Shown piece after piece: positions 26,140 to 35,316 of a DNA stretch of 64,000 nucleotides. Within the stretch, counting starts at the first letter, position 1. Every line of letters starts with the position of its first letter. A program made the translations under genes and the position numbers. This stretch comes from Pseudocolwellia sp048296855. GTDB lineage: Bacteria > Pseudomonadota > Gammaproteobacteria > Enterobacterales > Alteromonadaceae. The stretch lies in NCBI GenBank assembly GCA_048296855.1, contig CP182631.1, one strand, 5' to 3'. Under the pieces are notes generated by a model. It was not told the origin of the DNA. It saw only the letters and a list, made by a program, of their open reading frames with translations, and searched no databases.

Positions 26140-27437
26140 TGGGATATTTTATTCTCGCGCTTACAATTGTTATCTATCTCATACGTCCTGCTGAGTGGAT
26201 TTCTGTATTGCATTTTAACTGGAATATGCTTCTTACTGCTTTCGGTATTATCATCATATTTTGGTCATTTCTAAATAAAAGTTACCAAGATAAATATGAT
26301 AGAAGCACTCAATTTTTAATTTTATTTGTTTGTTCGATGTTACTTTCCAATATTTTTAATGGGCAGTTTTCAACTATCGGTAATTATTTGTCTCAGATGA
26401 TATTTATTTTAGTGGTTTATTCTTTGGTGCAACTTTGCATTAATACAAGATCACAGGTTGATAATTTTATTTTATTAATTGTATTATTAATTTTATTTAT
26501 TTGTTATCAGTGTTACCTACAAGTTACTGTAGGTATGAGCTGGGGAGGGTTAGAACCTCTTTCTCGAGGTTTAGTTTCGAGCATTGATTCAGAAACAGGA
26601 ATAAGTACACAAAGAGAATTACAAGTTATTTGGTATGGGATACTTCAAGATCCAAATGATTTAGGAATGCTTTTAATCGCATTTTCACCTTATATATTTA
26701 ATCGGATTTTTTATCAAAAACTTAGTTTTATCAAAAAAATGTTTTGGTTTATTACACTATTAATCACTTGTTACACTATCATTTTAACTAATTCTCGTGG
26801 TTCAATGTTGTCTCTTATAGGTGGCCTTGGATTCTTTTATATCCTTAAAAAACGTTCAATGACTGGATATATTTTAGCAGGGGTTGTTACTATTGCTCTA
26901 TTGTCTTTAGCTCCATCAAGAATGGGAGAATTAGGCAGTGGAGATCATAGTGCTATGGGCCGTGTTTATGCCTGGATACTTGCTCTTGAACTGTTAGCTA
27001 TGAATCCTTTATTTGGTATTGGAGCAACACACTTTTTAGATTACCATAGCCTTACAACACATAATAGCTATGTGTTAGCAATGGTTGAAAATGGTATTGT
27101 TGGTTTTTTTGGTTACTGTAGTCTGATTTCTATAGCTGTTTATACCATGATCAAAGTAGCCTATTCTTTGGAAGATAAACAACGTAGTACGGAAGTTATT
27201 TCGTTGGTGAGTGGTATGATAGGTATTCTCATATCTATATTCTTTATTTCTCGTACATACGCATTATTACCTTATTTATATATAGCGATTATGATGGTAT
27301 ATATTAGAGTTTATTGTCCTGAACTGCATAGTAAGCATATTAAATCTTTATCGTTTCTAAAGTTGGGAATTATAAGTTTCGGTTTTATTATATTTGTGTA
27401 CATATTTAATCGATTGGCTACAAGTATATTAAGCTAA
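26136..27437 (+). CDS. O-antigen ligase/Wzy-type polymerase membrane protein
   Basis: A 433-residue polytopic membrane protein with about 11 hydrophobic segments. A large periplasmic loop and the motif NSRGSMLSLIGGLGFFYIL, then GIGATHFLDYHSLTTHNSYV, fit the WaaL/Wzy superfamily (the H in THNSY is conserved). In this locus it is the best candidate for the repeat-unit polymerase, because no other Wzy-like gene is seen. It starts inside the previous stop. The distance from the main biosynthetic operon (over 3 kb, interrupted by repeats) suggests later rearrangement. Confidence 0.82.
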   Translation: MMGYFILALTIVIYLIRPAEWISVLHFNWNMLLTAFGIIIIFWSFLNKSYQDKYDRSTQFLILFVCSMLLSNIFNGQFSTIGNYLSQMIFILVVYSLVQLCINTRSQVDNFILLIVLLILFICYQCYLQVTVGMSWGGLEPLSRGLVSSIDSETGISTQRELQVIWYGILQDPNDLGMLLIAFSPYIFNRIFYQKLSFIKKMFWFITLLITCYTIILTNSRGSMLSLIGGLGFFYILKKRSMTGYILAGVVTIALLSLAPSRMGELGSGDHSAMGRVYAWILALELLAMNPLFGIGATHFLDYHSLTTHNSYVLAMVENGIVGFFGYCSLISIAVYTMIKVAYSLEDKQRSTEVISLVSGMIGILISIFFISRTYALLPYLYIAIMMVYIRVYCPELHSKHIKSLSFLKLGIISFGFIIFVYIFNRLATSILS

Positions 27438-27907
27438 ATTTTTACCTAATGGTTAAACAGCATTAAACCTAACAGCAAGTCGATAATCATTGAGCTTAGG
27501 GTTTATAGCTTTAACAGCTTTTACTGCGTATGAAAGTACGGCATGGAAGGCTAATACTGACATCTAGATTTAAATTGCTTTTAGCGTGCAACTTTTTTAA
27601 ACGCCGATTTTTATCTTTGAGCTCTTCATTCTTGCCATATATGATGCCCTTCATACCACCGAATATAGAACAATGAGTTCTCAGGGGATGTTCACGGAAT
27701 CGTCTGGAGGAGAGGGCTTATCTTCGTATAATTTATCTGGCAATCCTCGGCCTAATTGAGCAATAACTCAGGTATCGAGGACGTTCCCAGTAAACTTTTT
27801 TGCAACTATTTCATCTTTATAATTGATGCTAAAGTGAAATTTAAATCTATCCTCAAAGTGTCTTTATCTCGTAGTCTATAGCATGTGTTAGGGGGTTGAC
27901 CTGAGCA
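27438..27907. other. 470-base gene-free region with decayed sequence
   Basis: No intact open frame on either strand. The minus strand carries short stretches that look like broken coding sequence: the IS3-type fragment at 27560-27663 and a second piece near 27720-27830 reading ...VIAQLGRGLPDKLYED... that I cannot assign. The region separates the plus-strand polymerase gene from the convergent lyase gene. Confidence 0.6.
27560..27663 (-). pseudogene. Remnant of an IS3-family OrfA (C-terminal part)
   Basis: On the minus strand this reads FGGMKGIIYGKNEELKDKNR followed by RLKKLHAKSNLNLD. It fits the C-terminal end of IS3-family OrfA proteins, where a YGGM motif is followed by a leucine-zipper helix with E-L-x-x-x-N-x-x-L-K-K. 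Both sides are interrupted by stops or frame breaks, and no OrfB or inverted ends could be recognised. It is probably a decayed insertion sequence. Recognition is from memory of the motif only. Confidence 0.5.
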
Positions 27908-30121
27908 CTATTCTGTTAGTGTGAAGCCTAGACAATAAACTAATGAAGATTCAAAGCCTTTTGGACGTTTTATTCGTGCATTAACTATTGGGGTATTTGG
28001 ATCTTTATTGAAAAGAATTATATATTTAGTTTGTGATGCTTCAATAGCCAATCCAGTAATATTTCCTTCTAGAATATAAGAATTTTCTGTTGTCATTTTA
28101 ATAGGAGTTAAAATTAAGTCTTCTACTTTACTTGTATCGATAGATGCGAAGTTTAATGTAGTAATAAACTCAGTTTCTGATTTCGGAACTTTATTTGACA
28201 GTTCAAAATGCCATTTTCTCTGGTTATCAGGTGCTTGATATTGATTTGATGAATCCCAAAGATTTTTTTCATTAATAATATTTATTGTAGGGTTTTCAGG
28301 ACTTATCACTTGATAAACTAGTGAGGTGTCTTGTGACTCAATATGATAACTGTTTAAGGCACTATCTATTACTTGAGGTTCTTCTTGAACGTGTTGAATC
28401 ACTTTGACCCAACGACTATATGTAGAGTCTTCCGTTAGTATTACATTATTATAATGCTGCAGGTCTCTTACTTGTGTATTATCAGTAATTACATGGTCAT
28501 ATACTATTACAGTGCTTGGTTTGATAAATGCTAATTGCCTGTTAACTAAAGAGGTATAATCAGTTCCCCAATAACCAATCATATTATAAACATCAGTAGC
28601 TTCTGCGGATATCAGAGTGACATTATCATCATCATATAATGTATGGTATTTAGGATCACCTTTTGGTCTTCGAGTTGGGTTACTTGAACCATCATCCACA
28701 TTTTCAATTAAAATTGTATTATGAGCGCGACTTGATTCGGAAACACCAGCGTAGCCGGTAGTTTCTTTTGTGATCCACTGACCTTTGTATGCTATATCAA
28801 AGCTTAATGCATCTTTGTGCTCATGATCCACTCTGATTTTTCGATTAATGAAAAATAAATTGGTCGCTTCATTCGTCCAGTCACTTCTAGATGAAATTAA
28901 TCCAATACCTTCAGCATAGTTTAATGTACTTATTTGAGGAGCGGCTTCATAAGAAGTCAATTCAGGGGAGTGAAACAATAAACGGTTAAAAGATGTTACC
29001 ATTGATCCTATTTTAAACCCTTCTTTATTAATTAACTTGTTGAACCAATTGTTTATTAAAGCTAAATCATTAGTATCCTCTAATATGGCCATCAAGGCTA
29101 ATGCGAATTCATATCGATAATCATCAGATAATGAATCGTAATCAATAGCCTGTTCTTCAGAACCGTATTTATATACGCCACTTCCACTTGCTAAAGTTTG
29201 ATGAATTAATGAGTGAGTGGCCTCTCGTGCATAGTTTATAGGGTAAGGTATACCTCGTTGTTCTTTATTAATTAAAAACGTTTCAATCCAATGTCTTTGT
29301 GTGTTAGGGCTATAGTCGCTTCCTTCAGCCCAAGCGCCTCCTTTCATTATATTTTTCATATAATAATTTACAACAAATCGTTCCAACATGTTGTCAGCAG
29401 CACTTAATGTTTTTTGGCCTAATAGATAATGCTCACTCGTATCTGATAATACGGTGCCGAGCAATGTAAGGTTGTGCGTTAAAGATGTGACATCATCGGT
29501 ATCTTCGAGTCTAAGAGACTCAAAATTATTATCAATATCAGCGTAGCTTAACCAATATTCTGACCAGAGCTTTAAAATATTTTCTATTTTCTTTTGTTCT
29601 TCTAAAGAAATATGATCTTTAATCCAAGAGTACCCCATAACAGCCCAACGAGCACCCGATCTAAATAGATTTCGGCTTTGATAATATTCCCATCCTATAT
29701 CTGGTTCTGAGAAGTATGCGTGCTGTAGCAATTCAGCAGCTCTATTTATGTACTTTTGATCTCCTGATACATAGTAGGCTAATGCGAATGCCGCGGCATA
29801 TTCACCAGCATTATAAGGTACTTTTTCGTAGTAATTTGAGATTGTAGTGGTTAAAAGGTTCCATACAGTATTGTCTTGACGTATTTTTCTTGCCACCTCG
29901 TCAATTCTATTTTGGGTAAGTAAAATAGAATGAGGTGAAACTTCAACTACGTTAACTGGGACGTTAATTGGAGTGTTAACTGGAACGGTATCATTAACAG
30001 GAACTACAACTGTAGTTTTTATAAGTGGTATCGTTCTTTCCTTTGCTTCTATTGTAGTTGTCAATAAAAAGCTAAAAAAGCAAAAGAGAAATAAATGTTT
30101 TTTAAATAAAAATAACTGCAT
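27908..30121 (-). CDS. Heparinase II/III-like polysaccharide lyase, exported
   Basis: About 737 residues from the ATG at 30121; an in-frame ATG at 30139 is possible, but GGA before 30121 is the better ribosome binding site. A signal peptide (about residues 1-25) is followed by a valine/proline-rich linker, PVNDTVPVNTPINVPVNVV. The (alpha/alpha) toroid has NAGEYAAAFALAYYVSGDQK, and a later beta-sandwich has the heparinase-II/III DHEHKDALSFDIAYKGQW. Such lyases cleave uronic-acid polymers by beta-elimination. In this locus it may trim or release the exopolysaccharide. Substrate unknown. Confidence 0.83.
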   Translation of the reverse strand: MQLFLFKKHLFLFCFFSFLLTTTIEAKERTIPLIKTTVVVPVNDTVPVNTPINVPVNVVEVSPHSILLTQNRIDEVARKIRQDNTVWNLLTTTISNYYEKVPYNAGEYAAAFALAYYVSGDQKYINRAAELLQHAYFSEPDIGWEYYQSRNLFRSGARWAVMGYSWIKDHISLEEQKKIENILKLWSEYWLSYADIDNNFESLRLEDTDDVTSLTHNLTLLGTVLSDTSEHYLLGQKTLSAADNMLERFVVNYYMKNIMKGGAWAEGSDYSPNTQRHWIETFLINKEQRGIPYPINYAREATHSLIHQTLASGSGVYKYGSEEQAIDYDSLSDDYRYEFALALMAILEDTNDLALINNWFNKLINKEGFKIGSMVTSFNRLLFHSPELTSYEAAPQISTLNYAEGIGLISSRSDWTNEATNLFFINRKIRVDHEHKDALSFDIAYKGQWITKETTGYAGVSESSRAHNTILIENVDDGSSNPTRRPKGDPKYHTLYDDDNVTLISAEATDVYNMIGYWGTDYTSLVNRQLAFIKPSTVIVYDHVITDNTQVRDLQHYNNVILTEDSTYSRWVKVIQHVQEEPQVIDSALNSYHIESQDTSLVYQVISPENPTINIINEKNLWDSSNQYQAPDNQRKWHFELSNKVPKSETEFITTLNFASIDTSKVEDLILTPIKMTTENSYILEGNITGLAIEASQTKYIILFNKDPNTPIVNARIKRPKGFESSLVYCLGFTLTE

Positions 30122-30192
30122 AGGTAATCCATTAATCATTAATATGAAAAGGAAGTGTTTTTAGTATAGGTAAATTAATAAATAGTACCATA

Positions 30193-31680
30193 TTAATTGA
30201 TATGAAATGCACCTATAGAATGGGGAGCTGTTCTAATTTTTCCTAATATATCCTTCTTTGGAAAATATCTTTTATTAACAGGCGATTGTACCGGTAATTT
30301 CTCTGTAGGTTTACCGTAAAATAAAACTAAACGTAAAAAAGCCTCTCTAATAGTAAACGAACCATCATCAAACTCCTGTTTTTCTTTTAACCATACTGGA
30401 GTTATTAGAGAGTTTACTTCAGGTAAATGAGGGTCATCATTAATAAGGAATTTATCATCACTTGGGTTTACTTTATCAAAGTAAGATGATGGGAGCTCAT
30501 TGATACCATTAAAAATTATATTATTATTCATTGAAAAATCATCTAATTGATTAAATAAAACGTCAGAAAAATCATTTGTATCATTTGAACTTTGTTGTCC
30601 CATAGTTCCTGTTTTATCACTCCAAATATTATTAGAAAGCGTAAGGTTGGTATTTATTTTATTTGCTCCTTCTTTATTAACTCTAAGAGCATAGGCATTA
30701 CTGGGTAAGTTACCTGTGATAGTATTATTGTAGAAGTTTATATTTTTAGCCCCTTTGAGACCAAGAGGGGAGCGCATAGGATAAGAACTATTACCTATCA
30801 TTAAATTATTGTAAATATTTACATCTGAAGCCTCATAGTATGGTTTTCCATCTTCACCTATAAGCACAAAACCGTGTCCTTCACTCCCTTGCCAATTTAA
30901 AAAAACATTTCTTGTTAAAGTGATGTCCTTAGATCCTTTAAAACGATCTTCATTATCGTTGCTATCTTTAATAACTATAAAACTAGATGATTTTTTGGTA
31001 ATTGTTCTATTGCTTTTTGCAAAATCATTAAAAAATATATTATCACTTACGGTAACGCTAGCAACGCTATTAATATCAATGTGTTCATCTGAATCCCCTT
31101 GGTTATAAAACATGTTACATTCAATATTAATATGTTCTGCGCCGTAGTTGATTTTTAATAAGTCGTTATTAAAACTATCATGGATAATATTATTTCGAAT
31201 ATTTATATGATGGACATTTTGAGTACCACCACCGTCGATATGTAAAACTAATGGTGAAGATAAATCAGAATTATGTGTTATTTCAAAACCTTCTATTGTT
31301 ATGTTTGAGGCATTTCCAACAAATGCTATTACACGTTTGTCGTTAGTTAATTTTGCCTGATAAGGATATTCTGACTTTATTAATAATCCTTTTTCAAATG
31401 GCCTTTTAAATTTAAGAGAACCTTCATAGATGCCTTGGGTTACAATAATTATACTCCCATCAGGAACTCGGCTAGCAGCAACATCTATATTCTTCCATGG
31501 TTTTAATCGGCTACCATCCCCTTTATAATCTTTACCGTGAGGTGATATGAAGTAGATGTTATTACCAGATTGAAAATCTTGTTGGCAAATTTCAGATGAT
31601 GATTCTGCGTTTGAATAAAAAGATAAAAAAAAGCAAAAAAAAGCAAAATTTCTATACCGTATAAAGTTACGTGATCTCAT
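30193..31680 (-). CDS. Exported right-handed parallel beta-helix protein (lyase-like)
   Basis: A 495-residue protein with a signal peptide (about 1-25, ending FYSNAESS) and a beta-helix core. It starts YFISPHGKDYKGDGSRLKPW, the opening common to PL6/chondroitinase-B-like and DUF1565-type proteins, and contains repeated N-rich turns such as NVHHINIRNNIIHDSFNND and VTVSDNIFFNDFAKSN. This family includes polysaccharide lyases and epimerases. It lies 53-71 bases upstream of the heparinase-like gene and is probably co-transcribed. The pairing suggests joint processing of a uronic-acid-containing polymer; catalytic residues cannot be assigned. Confidence 0.8.
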   Translation of the reverse strand: MRSRNFIRYRNFAFFCFFLSFYSNAESSSEICQQDFQSGNNIYFISPHGKDYKGDGSRLKPWKNIDVAASRVPDGSIIIVTQGIYEGSLKFKRPFEKGLLIKSEYPYQAKLTNDKRVIAFVGNASNITIEGFEITHNSDLSSPLVLHIDGGGTQNVHHINIRNNIIHDSFNNDLLKINYGAEHINIECNMFYNQGDSDEHIDINSVASVTVSDNIFFNDFAKSNRTITKKSSSFIVIKDSNDNEDRFKGSKDITLTRNVFLNWQGSEGHGFVLIGEDGKPYYEASDVNIYNNLMIGNSSYPMRSPLGLKGAKNINFYNNTITGNLPSNAYALRVNKEGANKINTNLTLSNNIWSDKTGTMGQQSSNDTNDFSDVLFNQLDDFSMNNNIIFNGINELPSSYFDKVNPSDDKFLINDDPHLPEVNSLITPVWLKEKQEFDDGSFTIREAFLRLVLFYGKPTEKLPVQSPVNKRYFPKKDILGKIRTAPHSIGAFHIN

Positions 31681-31782
31681 ATTGAGTCTTTTTCGTCCTA
31701 ATAGTAATTAGCATGAATAAAGGAAGTTGAAACAAGATCCGGCAGTTAGCCGAATCCGTAACTTATATGTTTTTAAAACGAA

Positions 31783-34062
31783 TTAAGCCCTACTATTTAA
31801 TATAGGAACGGAAAGATTGAGTGTATTGTAGCAAGTATGATCTGTTACCAAAATTACAATATCGGACCAACTGTCCACTTCAGAAAGTGATTTGATACGC
31901 TCACAGTTCCATGATGGTACATAAGGATCATGATATTTAACGTTTACACTTTGTTTCTTAAATTCCTCGAGTATATGTAGTGCTGGAGTTTCTCTACAGT
32001 CATCCACATTAGCTTTATAAGCAACGCCTAAAATGGTTATATTGTTTCCACCTGTGCTTTTTAAAAGCTTTATAGCTTGTGAAGCTACAATAAGAGGCCT
32101 CTCATCATTAATTTTACGTGCTAAACGAACAAATTCACCAGCCTTTGTACTTTCTACTAAAAACCATGGGTCAATTGGAATACAATGTCCTCCTACTCCT
32201 GGACCAGGGCTTAAAATATTTACTCTTGGGTGTCGGTTTGCTAAGCGAATAACTTCATGTACATTAACATCTAATTCAGTACATATTTCTGCTAGTTCAT
32301 TAGCAAACGCAATACCTACATCACGAGAAGTATTCTCTACTAATTTAATGCATTCTGCGGTAGTTAAGTCAGTTAAAAATACTTCGCCATTTACAAAACT
32401 TTGATATATACGTTTTACTTTTTGTTGCGCTACTTCGTTAGATGCACCAACTATTCTGTCGTTATTTACTAGTTCAAATAATGTTTGTCCTGGTATAGCT
32501 CTTTCAGGGCAATGCACCACATCAATTGTAAGGCCTTTTTCAGCAAATCGTTTTTCTACAGCTAGGCTAGTTTGCGGAGAAATTGTTGATTCTACAATCA
32601 CTATTTGTCCATTTTTAGCCACTTCAGCAATTGCATCAACAGCACTAAAAACATAACTGCGATCACAGCTGTTTTTTTTGTGTGGGGTTGGTACTGCTAT
32701 TAGGTATGTGTCACTTGATGGGATTGATGTAGAGCCTTTTAAAAAGCCTTGTGATACAACTTTCTTTAATAGCTCAGGCATGCCTACTTCATCAAACGGA
32801 CATTCAGCGTTATTGATAGCGTCTACTTTTTCTTGACTTAAATCTACTCCTGTAACCGAATATCCTGCTTGGGCTATTAAACTAGAAATGGGTAGGCCCA
32901 TATATCCCATACCGATTACAGCTATAGTTTCGTTACGGGGGACAATAGTTTCCGCCTGGTCAGCGTCTTTACCTGTAACAACATCAATAATATACTCAGC
33001 CACGCGACCATCGCCAAAAGGGTTATCCCATGCAAGCTTTTCTTTAGCTGATAGCCATTTGTCCGCGGCAGCAATAGCTTTTTTTGCATTTCTGCCAACA
33101 AGAACATTTGCTCCTACTTCAATTGACTCAGGCCTTTCTGTATTTTCACGTAAGGTGATACAGGGGACACCCAATAAGCAAGCCTCTTCTTGAATACCTC
33201 CTGAATCAGTTAAAATTAACTGAGCATGTTTTTGTAATTGTATAAAGTCTAGATATCCAATTGGTGGAAGAAGTTTAAGGTAGTTAGGAATATCAATGTT
33301 AAACTCTTTTAGCTTAGATTGAGTCCTTGGGTGAATTGGCCAAACAATTGTTTGATTATATTTTTTGTGTAATTGATTAAATAATTCAAGTAATTCAAGT
33401 AGGTTAGCTGGTATGTCTACGTTGGAAGCTCGATGTGCAGTAACTAAAAAGTATTTTTTTGATTCTAAATTTAATTGGTTCAAAATATCACTTTTTGTTG
33501 CAGATATTTCTAAGTGCTGAAACAAAGAATCAGATACTGTATTTCCTACAGTGTAAATCTTTTCTTTATCAATACCTTCTTTTTGAAGAATGACTTGTTG
33601 ATTAGGGCCTACAGCAAATAAATAATCACTTATGTGATCGGTCATAATTCGATTGGTTTCTTCTGGCATAGAGCGATCATAACTGCGCAACCCTGCTTCA
33701 ATATGACCTACTTTGATACCAAGTTTTGAAGCTGCTAAAGCTCCTGCCAAGACCGTATTGGTATCGCCTTGGACTAATACAATATCAGGTTTTTCATCTA
33801 CGAGTATGGGCTCCATTTTAATTAAAATGTTGCCTGTTTGGTTACTATGGAGACCTGAACCTACGCCTAAATTATAGTGGGGTTTGGGTAATTCAAGTTC
33901 TTTGAAGAAAATACTGTCCATTTCTTCAGAATAATGCTGATTTGAGTGAATAATGAAATATGGGATGTTTCTGTTTTTGCATTCCCGTATTACTGGTGCC
34001 ATTTTTATAATTTCAGGACGAGTTCCTACAACAATACCTATTTTCATTTTTTTCTCTATCAT
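31783..34062 (-). CDS. Fused UDP-GlcNAc 2-epimerase / UDP-ManNAc 6-dehydrogenase (WecB-WecC fusion)
   Basis: A 759-residue bifunctional enzyme. Residues 6-365 are a non-hydrolysing UDP-GlcNAc 2-epimerase (KIGIVVGTRPEIIKMAPVI, VQGDTNTVLAGALA, HIEAGLRS, TDSGGIQEEA). Residues 379-759 are a UDP-ManNAc dehydrogenase (IAVIGMGYMGLPISSLIAQA, PGVGGHCIPIDPWF with the catalytic cysteine). Together they would turn UDP-GlcNAc into UDP-ManNAcA. The two activities are normally separate genes. The in-frame ATG at 34047 (MKIGIVVG) is an equally good or better start because GAG precedes it. It lies between the FemAB-like gene and the beta-helix gene. Confidence 0.92.
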   Translation of the reverse strand: MIEKKMKIGIVVGTRPEIIKMAPVIRECKNRNIPYFIIHSNQHYSEEMDSIFFKELELPKPHYNLGVGSGLHSNQTGNILIKMEPILVDEKPDIVLVQGDTNTVLAGALAASKLGIKVGHIEAGLRSYDRSMPEETNRIMTDHISDYLFAVGPNQQVILQKEGIDKEKIYTVGNTVSDSLFQHLEISATKSDILNQLNLESKKYFLVTAHRASNVDIPANLLELLELFNQLHKKYNQTIVWPIHPRTQSKLKEFNIDIPNYLKLLPPIGYLDFIQLQKHAQLILTDSGGIQEEACLLGVPCITLRENTERPESIEVGANVLVGRNAKKAIAAADKWLSAKEKLAWDNPFGDGRVAEYIIDVVTGKDADQAETIVPRNETIAVIGMGYMGLPISSLIAQAGYSVTGVDLSQEKVDAINNAECPFDEVGMPELLKKVVSQGFLKGSTSIPSSDTYLIAVPTPHKKNSCDRSYVFSAVDAIAEVAKNGQIVIVESTISPQTSLAVEKRFAEKGLTIDVVHCPERAIPGQTLFELVNNDRIVGASNEVAQQKVKRIYQSFVNGEVFLTDLTTAECIKLVENTSRDVGIAFANELAEICTELDVNVHEVIRLANRHPRVNILSPGPGVGGHCIPIDPWFLVESTKAGEFVRLARKINDERPLIVASQAIKLLKSTGGNNITILGVAYKANVDDCRETPALHILEEFKKQSVNVKYHDPYVPSWNCERIKSLSEVDSWSDIVILVTDHTCYNTLNLSVPILNSRA

Positions 34063-34185
34063 TATATTTGAATGTAAATTAATCGTTTAAAAATAACGTT
34101 ATATTATTAATAAAAATGATTATATAAAAAGTTCTACAAAGCTTATATGCTGTTATGTATGAGCTTAAACATAAAAAGACTATAT

Positions 34186-35271
34186 TTAAAATTTTTTTAA
34201 TTTATTGATAAGTTTCGTTAATCTTATTTTGAACTTATTCCGTATTAGTAAGATATTATACATCTTACTATTATGATTGCAGCCTAATTTAGCTTTATAG
34301 CTATTCTTTGGGTTACCCATCATTAAGTCGTAAAAAATTTCATTACTATTATTCATGCACCATATATGTAATGCAAAACTTGGAGATGTGTTAGCATATT
34401 TTTCTTCATCCCAACCACTTTGATAAAAACACAATGTATTATCTGATATAAAATAATAATGTATAGCTATGGGAGTGTTATTGATTATTACAGCACTTAT
34501 TTTTATATTTTGGTTGTTTTTTTTTCTAAATTCATTGTGAAATTGAGAGAACTTAATATGGTTAAATGCTCCTTTCTTCCCTAGTTTAGTCCACCGTTTC
34601 TGATGGAATTTTTTCATCACTTCCCAGTAAATATCGTGGTCTTTTTCTTGCACCCATATATACTTAGCATTTAAAGCGGTTAACTTGTTTTTACATTTAT
34701 TTAGTTTAGATTTATAGTTTTTACTTAATGCGGGGGGGGATGATTCCTCAGGCATATAAGTGTATTTAATACCAGCCTCGTTGATAGCTGAATTATCTAT
34801 ATATGAAAATAAAGCTAATAAATTAGCATCATTCAATAATGCTCTTATATTTACTTGATCAAAGTTTAATGACTCTAATTTTAAAGCTAAACTAGGAAGT
34901 AAGTATTCGTAATCGGGATGTAGGAGTATATCTTGATATTCTGAAGATACCTCACAAACTTCTGATTCACCTTGCCCTAAAAGTGTTAAAGTTTTAGTAA
35001 AAGGAAAAGTTGGCTGAGTATGAATGTAAAAAGGCGCAAAGAGCACACATTTTTCATTGTCTAACGCTATGAATAAATGTAGTGAATTTTTTTCCTTCCA
35101 AAAAGTATTTTTCCAACAGTTTATCCACTGTTGTGAGGAAAAAAGAGAAATACAGGTGTGCTTTATGCAATCTTGCCACAATAAATCGTAATGATTTAAC
35201 TTTTCTATGTCAGTCTCATAGTGCCATTTTAAGGCTGAGGAGGTCATTAACTGTGTAATCATAAACTCCAT
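34186..35271 (-). CDS. FemAB/CelD-like acyltransferase of the XrtA locus
   Basis: A 361-residue protein of the GNAT-fold BioF2/CelD group seen in cellulose and exosortase-linked polysaccharide loci. The N-terminal half has LLWQDCIKHTCISLFSSQQW and a block IALDNEKCVLFAPFYIHTQP. The C-terminal half has EVMKKFHQKRWTKLGKKGAF, AVIINNTPIAIHYYFISDNT and YQSGWDEEKYANTSPSFALH. It lies 45 bases after exosortase and before the WecB-WecC gene. It may acylate or aminoacylate the polymer; the acceptor is unknown. An ATG at 35262 with GGAG close by is an alternative start. Confidence 0.75.
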   Translation of the reverse strand: MEFMITQLMTSSALKWHYETDIEKLNHYDLLWQDCIKHTCISLFSSQQWINCWKNTFWKEKNSLHLFIALDNEKCVLFAPFYIHTQPTFPFTKTLTLLGQGESEVCEVSSEYQDILLHPDYEYLLPSLALKLESLNFDQVNIRALLNDANLLALFSYIDNSAINEAGIKYTYMPEESSPPALSKNYKSKLNKCKNKLTALNAKYIWVQEKDHDIYWEVMKKFHQKRWTKLGKKGAFNHIKFSQFHNEFRKKNNQNIKISAVIINNTPIAIHYYFISDNTLCFYQSGWDEEKYANTSPSFALHIWCMNNSNEIFYDLMMGNPKNSYKAKLGCNHNSKMYNILLIRNKFKIRLTKLINKLKKF

Positions 35272-35316
35272 CTTTATTATTTAGTGCGCCAATTTATACT
35301 TAAAATTGATTTATAA

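Noticed and set aside
33360..33420. Tandem repeat AATTCAAGT in the WecB-WecC gene as a regulatory repeat
   Set aside because: It is two short copies coding LLELLEL inside the epimerase domain, a normal leucine-rich helix.
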